A DNA stretch of 64,000 bases, from contig NZ_CP104007.1 of assembly GCF_029201545.1 (NCBI RefSeq), positions 3,816,501 to 3,880,500 of the forward strand, read 5' to 3'. Every line of letters begins with the position of its first letter. Positions within the stretch are counted from its first letter, which is position 1. The stretch comes from Devosia sp. FJ2-5-3 (GTDB lineage: Bacteria; Pseudomonadota; Alphaproteobacteria; Rhizobiales; Devosiaceae). This document shows positions 62,612-64,000 of this stretch, piece after piece. The position numbers and the translations under genes are program-made. The notes below the pieces were generated by a model. It was not told the DNA's origin and did not search any database. It saw only the letters and a program-made list of their open reading frames with translations.

Positions 62612-63625
62612 ATGCGCCGCACCAGCCATCCAGCCGGAACAGTCCACCGCATCATGGTCGACAGCGCGGTCCTCAAGTCCAATCGCCTCGGGGACCCGAC
62701 AAACCGCATTGTCGATGTCTATGTCCCCCATGGCCATGATGGCTCCGGCCTGCCGCTGCTGGTCGATCTTGTCGGCTATACGGCCGGCGGCCCGGCCCAT
62801 ACGGCGTGGAAGAATTTTGGCGAGAATGTTCCCGAGCGCCTCGACCGGCTCATCGGCGACGGCAAGATGGCGCCGGTCGTCGTCGCCTTCCCCGATTGCT
62901 TCACCCGGCTCGGCGGCAATCAATATGTCGACAGCCCGGTCATGGGGAATTGGGAGAGTTTTCTCATTTCTGAAATGCTGCCCGCCGTCGAAACCCAGAT
63001 CAAATGCGGCGGCACCGGCAAGCGCGGCGTCTTCGGCAAATCCTCGGGCGGGTTTGGCGCGCTTGTGCACGCCATGCGCCATCCGGACGTGTGGTCGGCT
63101 GCCGCCAGCCATTCGGGCGATGCGGGGTTTGATCTGCTCTATCTTGGTGACTTCCCCGACGTGCTGCGGGCCCTCGCCAAGAACGAGAGTTCCATCGAAG
63201 CCTGGATGAACGCCTTCGAGGCCAAGCCAAAACTCGACGGCAAGGATACGATGACGCTGATGTTCCTCGCCCAGGCGGCGAGCTTTGATCCCGACCCAGA
63301 CCCGGCGAGCTATCTCGGGCTGCGCCTGCCGGTCACCACTGACACCTGCGAGATCATCCCCGAGCGCTGGGAAAACTGGCTCAAATGGGATCCGGCGCTG
63401 ATGGTCGAAAAACACTTCGACGCCATCGGCAAGCTCAAAGCCTTCTATCTCGAATGCGGCACCGAGGATCAGTACGACATCCTTTATGGCACCCGCCGGA
63501 TCCACCGCACGCTGGAAGCCAAGGGCATCGCCCACCGCTATGAAGAATTCCCCGACAACCATTCGGGGGTAGACTACCGTATGGATCTCAGCCTGCCCTA
63601 TCTTGCAGACGCGCTGAGCCGCTGA
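62612..63625 (+). CDS. putative esterase (alpha/beta hydrolase)
   Basis: 337 aa. RIVDVYVPHGHDGSGLPLLVDLVGYTAGG begins the fold as in esterase D/S-formylglutathione hydrolase relatives. The nucleophile elbow is GVFGKSSGGFGALVHAMRHPD (GKSSGG), DIL..CGTEDQYD supplies an acid and EEFPDNHSGVDYR the His. No signal peptide. GGGAG lies upstream. It lies between two aldo/keto reductase genes on the same strand, suggesting a small detoxification or catabolic unit; the substrate is not known. Confidence 0.82.
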   Translation: MRRTSHPAGTVHRIMVDSAVLKSNRLGDPTNRIVDVYVPHGHDGSGLPLLVDLVGYTAGGPAHTAWKNFGENVPERLDRLIGDGKMAPVVVAFPDCFTRLGGNQYVDSPVMGNWESFLISEMLPAVETQIKCGGTGKRGVFGKSSGGFGALVHAMRHPDVWSAAASHSGDAGFDLLYLGDFPDVLRALAKNESSIEAWMNAFEAKPKLDGKDTMTLMFLAQAASFDPDPDPASYLGLRLPVTTDTCEIIPERWENWLKWDPALMVEKHFDAIGKLKAFYLECGTEDQYDILYGTRRIHRTLEAKGIAHRYEEFPDNHSGVDYRMDLSLPYLADALSR

Positions 63626-63654
63626 GTTCGAACTGAATAGACCGGAGGAAGACT

Positions 63655-64000
63655 ATGAAGACGCGGCGTTTGGGCAAGACCGGCTATGAAGTCAGCGAAA
63701 TCGGCCTTGGCTGCTGGCAATTGGGCGGCGATTTCGGCCCGGTGGGCGATGAAGAGGCAGCTGCCATTCTCGAGGCGGCCAATGAAGCCGGCATTACGTT
63801 CTGGGACACGGCCGACGTCTATGGCGGCGGCCTCAGCGAAAGCCGCATCGGCGCGCACGCCAAGGGACCGAATGTAAAGGTCGCGACCAAGCTGGGGCGC
63901 TCCGGCACGCTCTTTCCCAATAAATATACGCGCGAGGGGGTTCGCGAGAGCCTTCTTGGCTCGGCGCGCCGCCTGGGGGTGGAAACGCTCGACCTTGCCC
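63655..64000 (+). CDS. aldo/keto reductase (3' end beyond window)
   Basis: 115 residues are visible before the window ends. MKTRRLGKTGYEVSEIGLGCWQLGGDFGPV is the classic start of the YajO/AKR11-13 type, followed by ITFWDTADVYGGGLSESRIGAHAKG (Asp, Tyr) and VKVATKLGRSG (Lys). GGAGGAA lies four bases before the ATG. A different subgroup from the AKR at 61702. The role is unknown. Confidence 0.9.
   Translation, partial: MKTRRLGKTGYEVSEIGLGCWQLGGDFGPVGDEEAAAILEAANEAGITFWDTADVYGGGLSESRIGAHAKGPNVKVATKLGRSGTLFPNKYTREGVRESLLGSARRLGVETLDLA

Overview
The window looks like chromosomal DNA of a GC-rich alphaproteobacterium of the order Hyphomicrobiales (Rhizobiales). It fits a Devosia or Pelagibacterium type best, but the genus is an impression, not a test. 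Support comes from the gene families (DUF4214 S-layer-like protein, ExoD, HisKA_2-type sensor kinase, dad locus with an Lrp-type regulator, ligase-associated exonuclease), the alphaproteobacterial SOS box GTTC-N7-GTTC, and three families of long inverted-repeat elements between genes. I saw no rRNA, tRNA, CRISPR array or intact insertion sequence.

Layout. 1-7.8 kb: cell surface. A DUF4214 S-layer-like protein (cut by the window edge) faces an XRE regulator. After an uncharacterised protein and an FkbM-like methyltransferase comes a gtrB-gtrA-DUF6311 set that probably modifies a surface glycan. 8-20 kb: GDP-mannose and GDP-rhamnose synthesis (gmd, rmd, manC) and a GT4 glycosyltransferase, mixed with housekeeping genes (ridA, a diguanylate cyclase, an esterase, sdaA, nadA, eda).

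20.3-31.9 kb: an accessory island. It begins with a tyrosine recombinase preceded by 21-bp direct repeats. Next come an unknown gene and a GIY-YIG-like gene broken by a frameshift. Then an XRE repressor faces a tight four-gene operon, across a nested palindromic operator. The operon is two tandem paralogous small proteins (resembling DUF6634) followed by two tandem paralogous metallophosphoesterases. A large secreted peptidoglycan-binding-type protein follows. The right end is decayed: a truncated, frameshifted dnaE2 that keeps an intact SOS box, and a fragment of an FtsH-like M41 peptidase. The XRE plus duplicated small protein plus duplicated phosphoesterase operon is the best candidate for an undescribed system.

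32-46 kb: core transport and signalling. modA-modB lack an adjacent modC. Then come an FMN-dependent lactate dehydrogenase, a complete oligopeptide ABC transporter (oppABCDF), exoD, a sensor kinase, a membrane J-domain protein with a VWA-like protein, and two small uncharacterised genes.

46-64 kb: D-alanine catabolism (dadA-alr with a divergent Lrp-type regulator). Then beta-oxidation: thiolase, FadJ-type bifunctional enzyme, FadE, and FadD with a MerR regulator; fadE and fadD share a divergent promoter holding two near-identical 17-bp operators. A phosphatase-like gene, a ligase/exonuclease repair pair, two aldo-keto reductases and an esterase finish the window.
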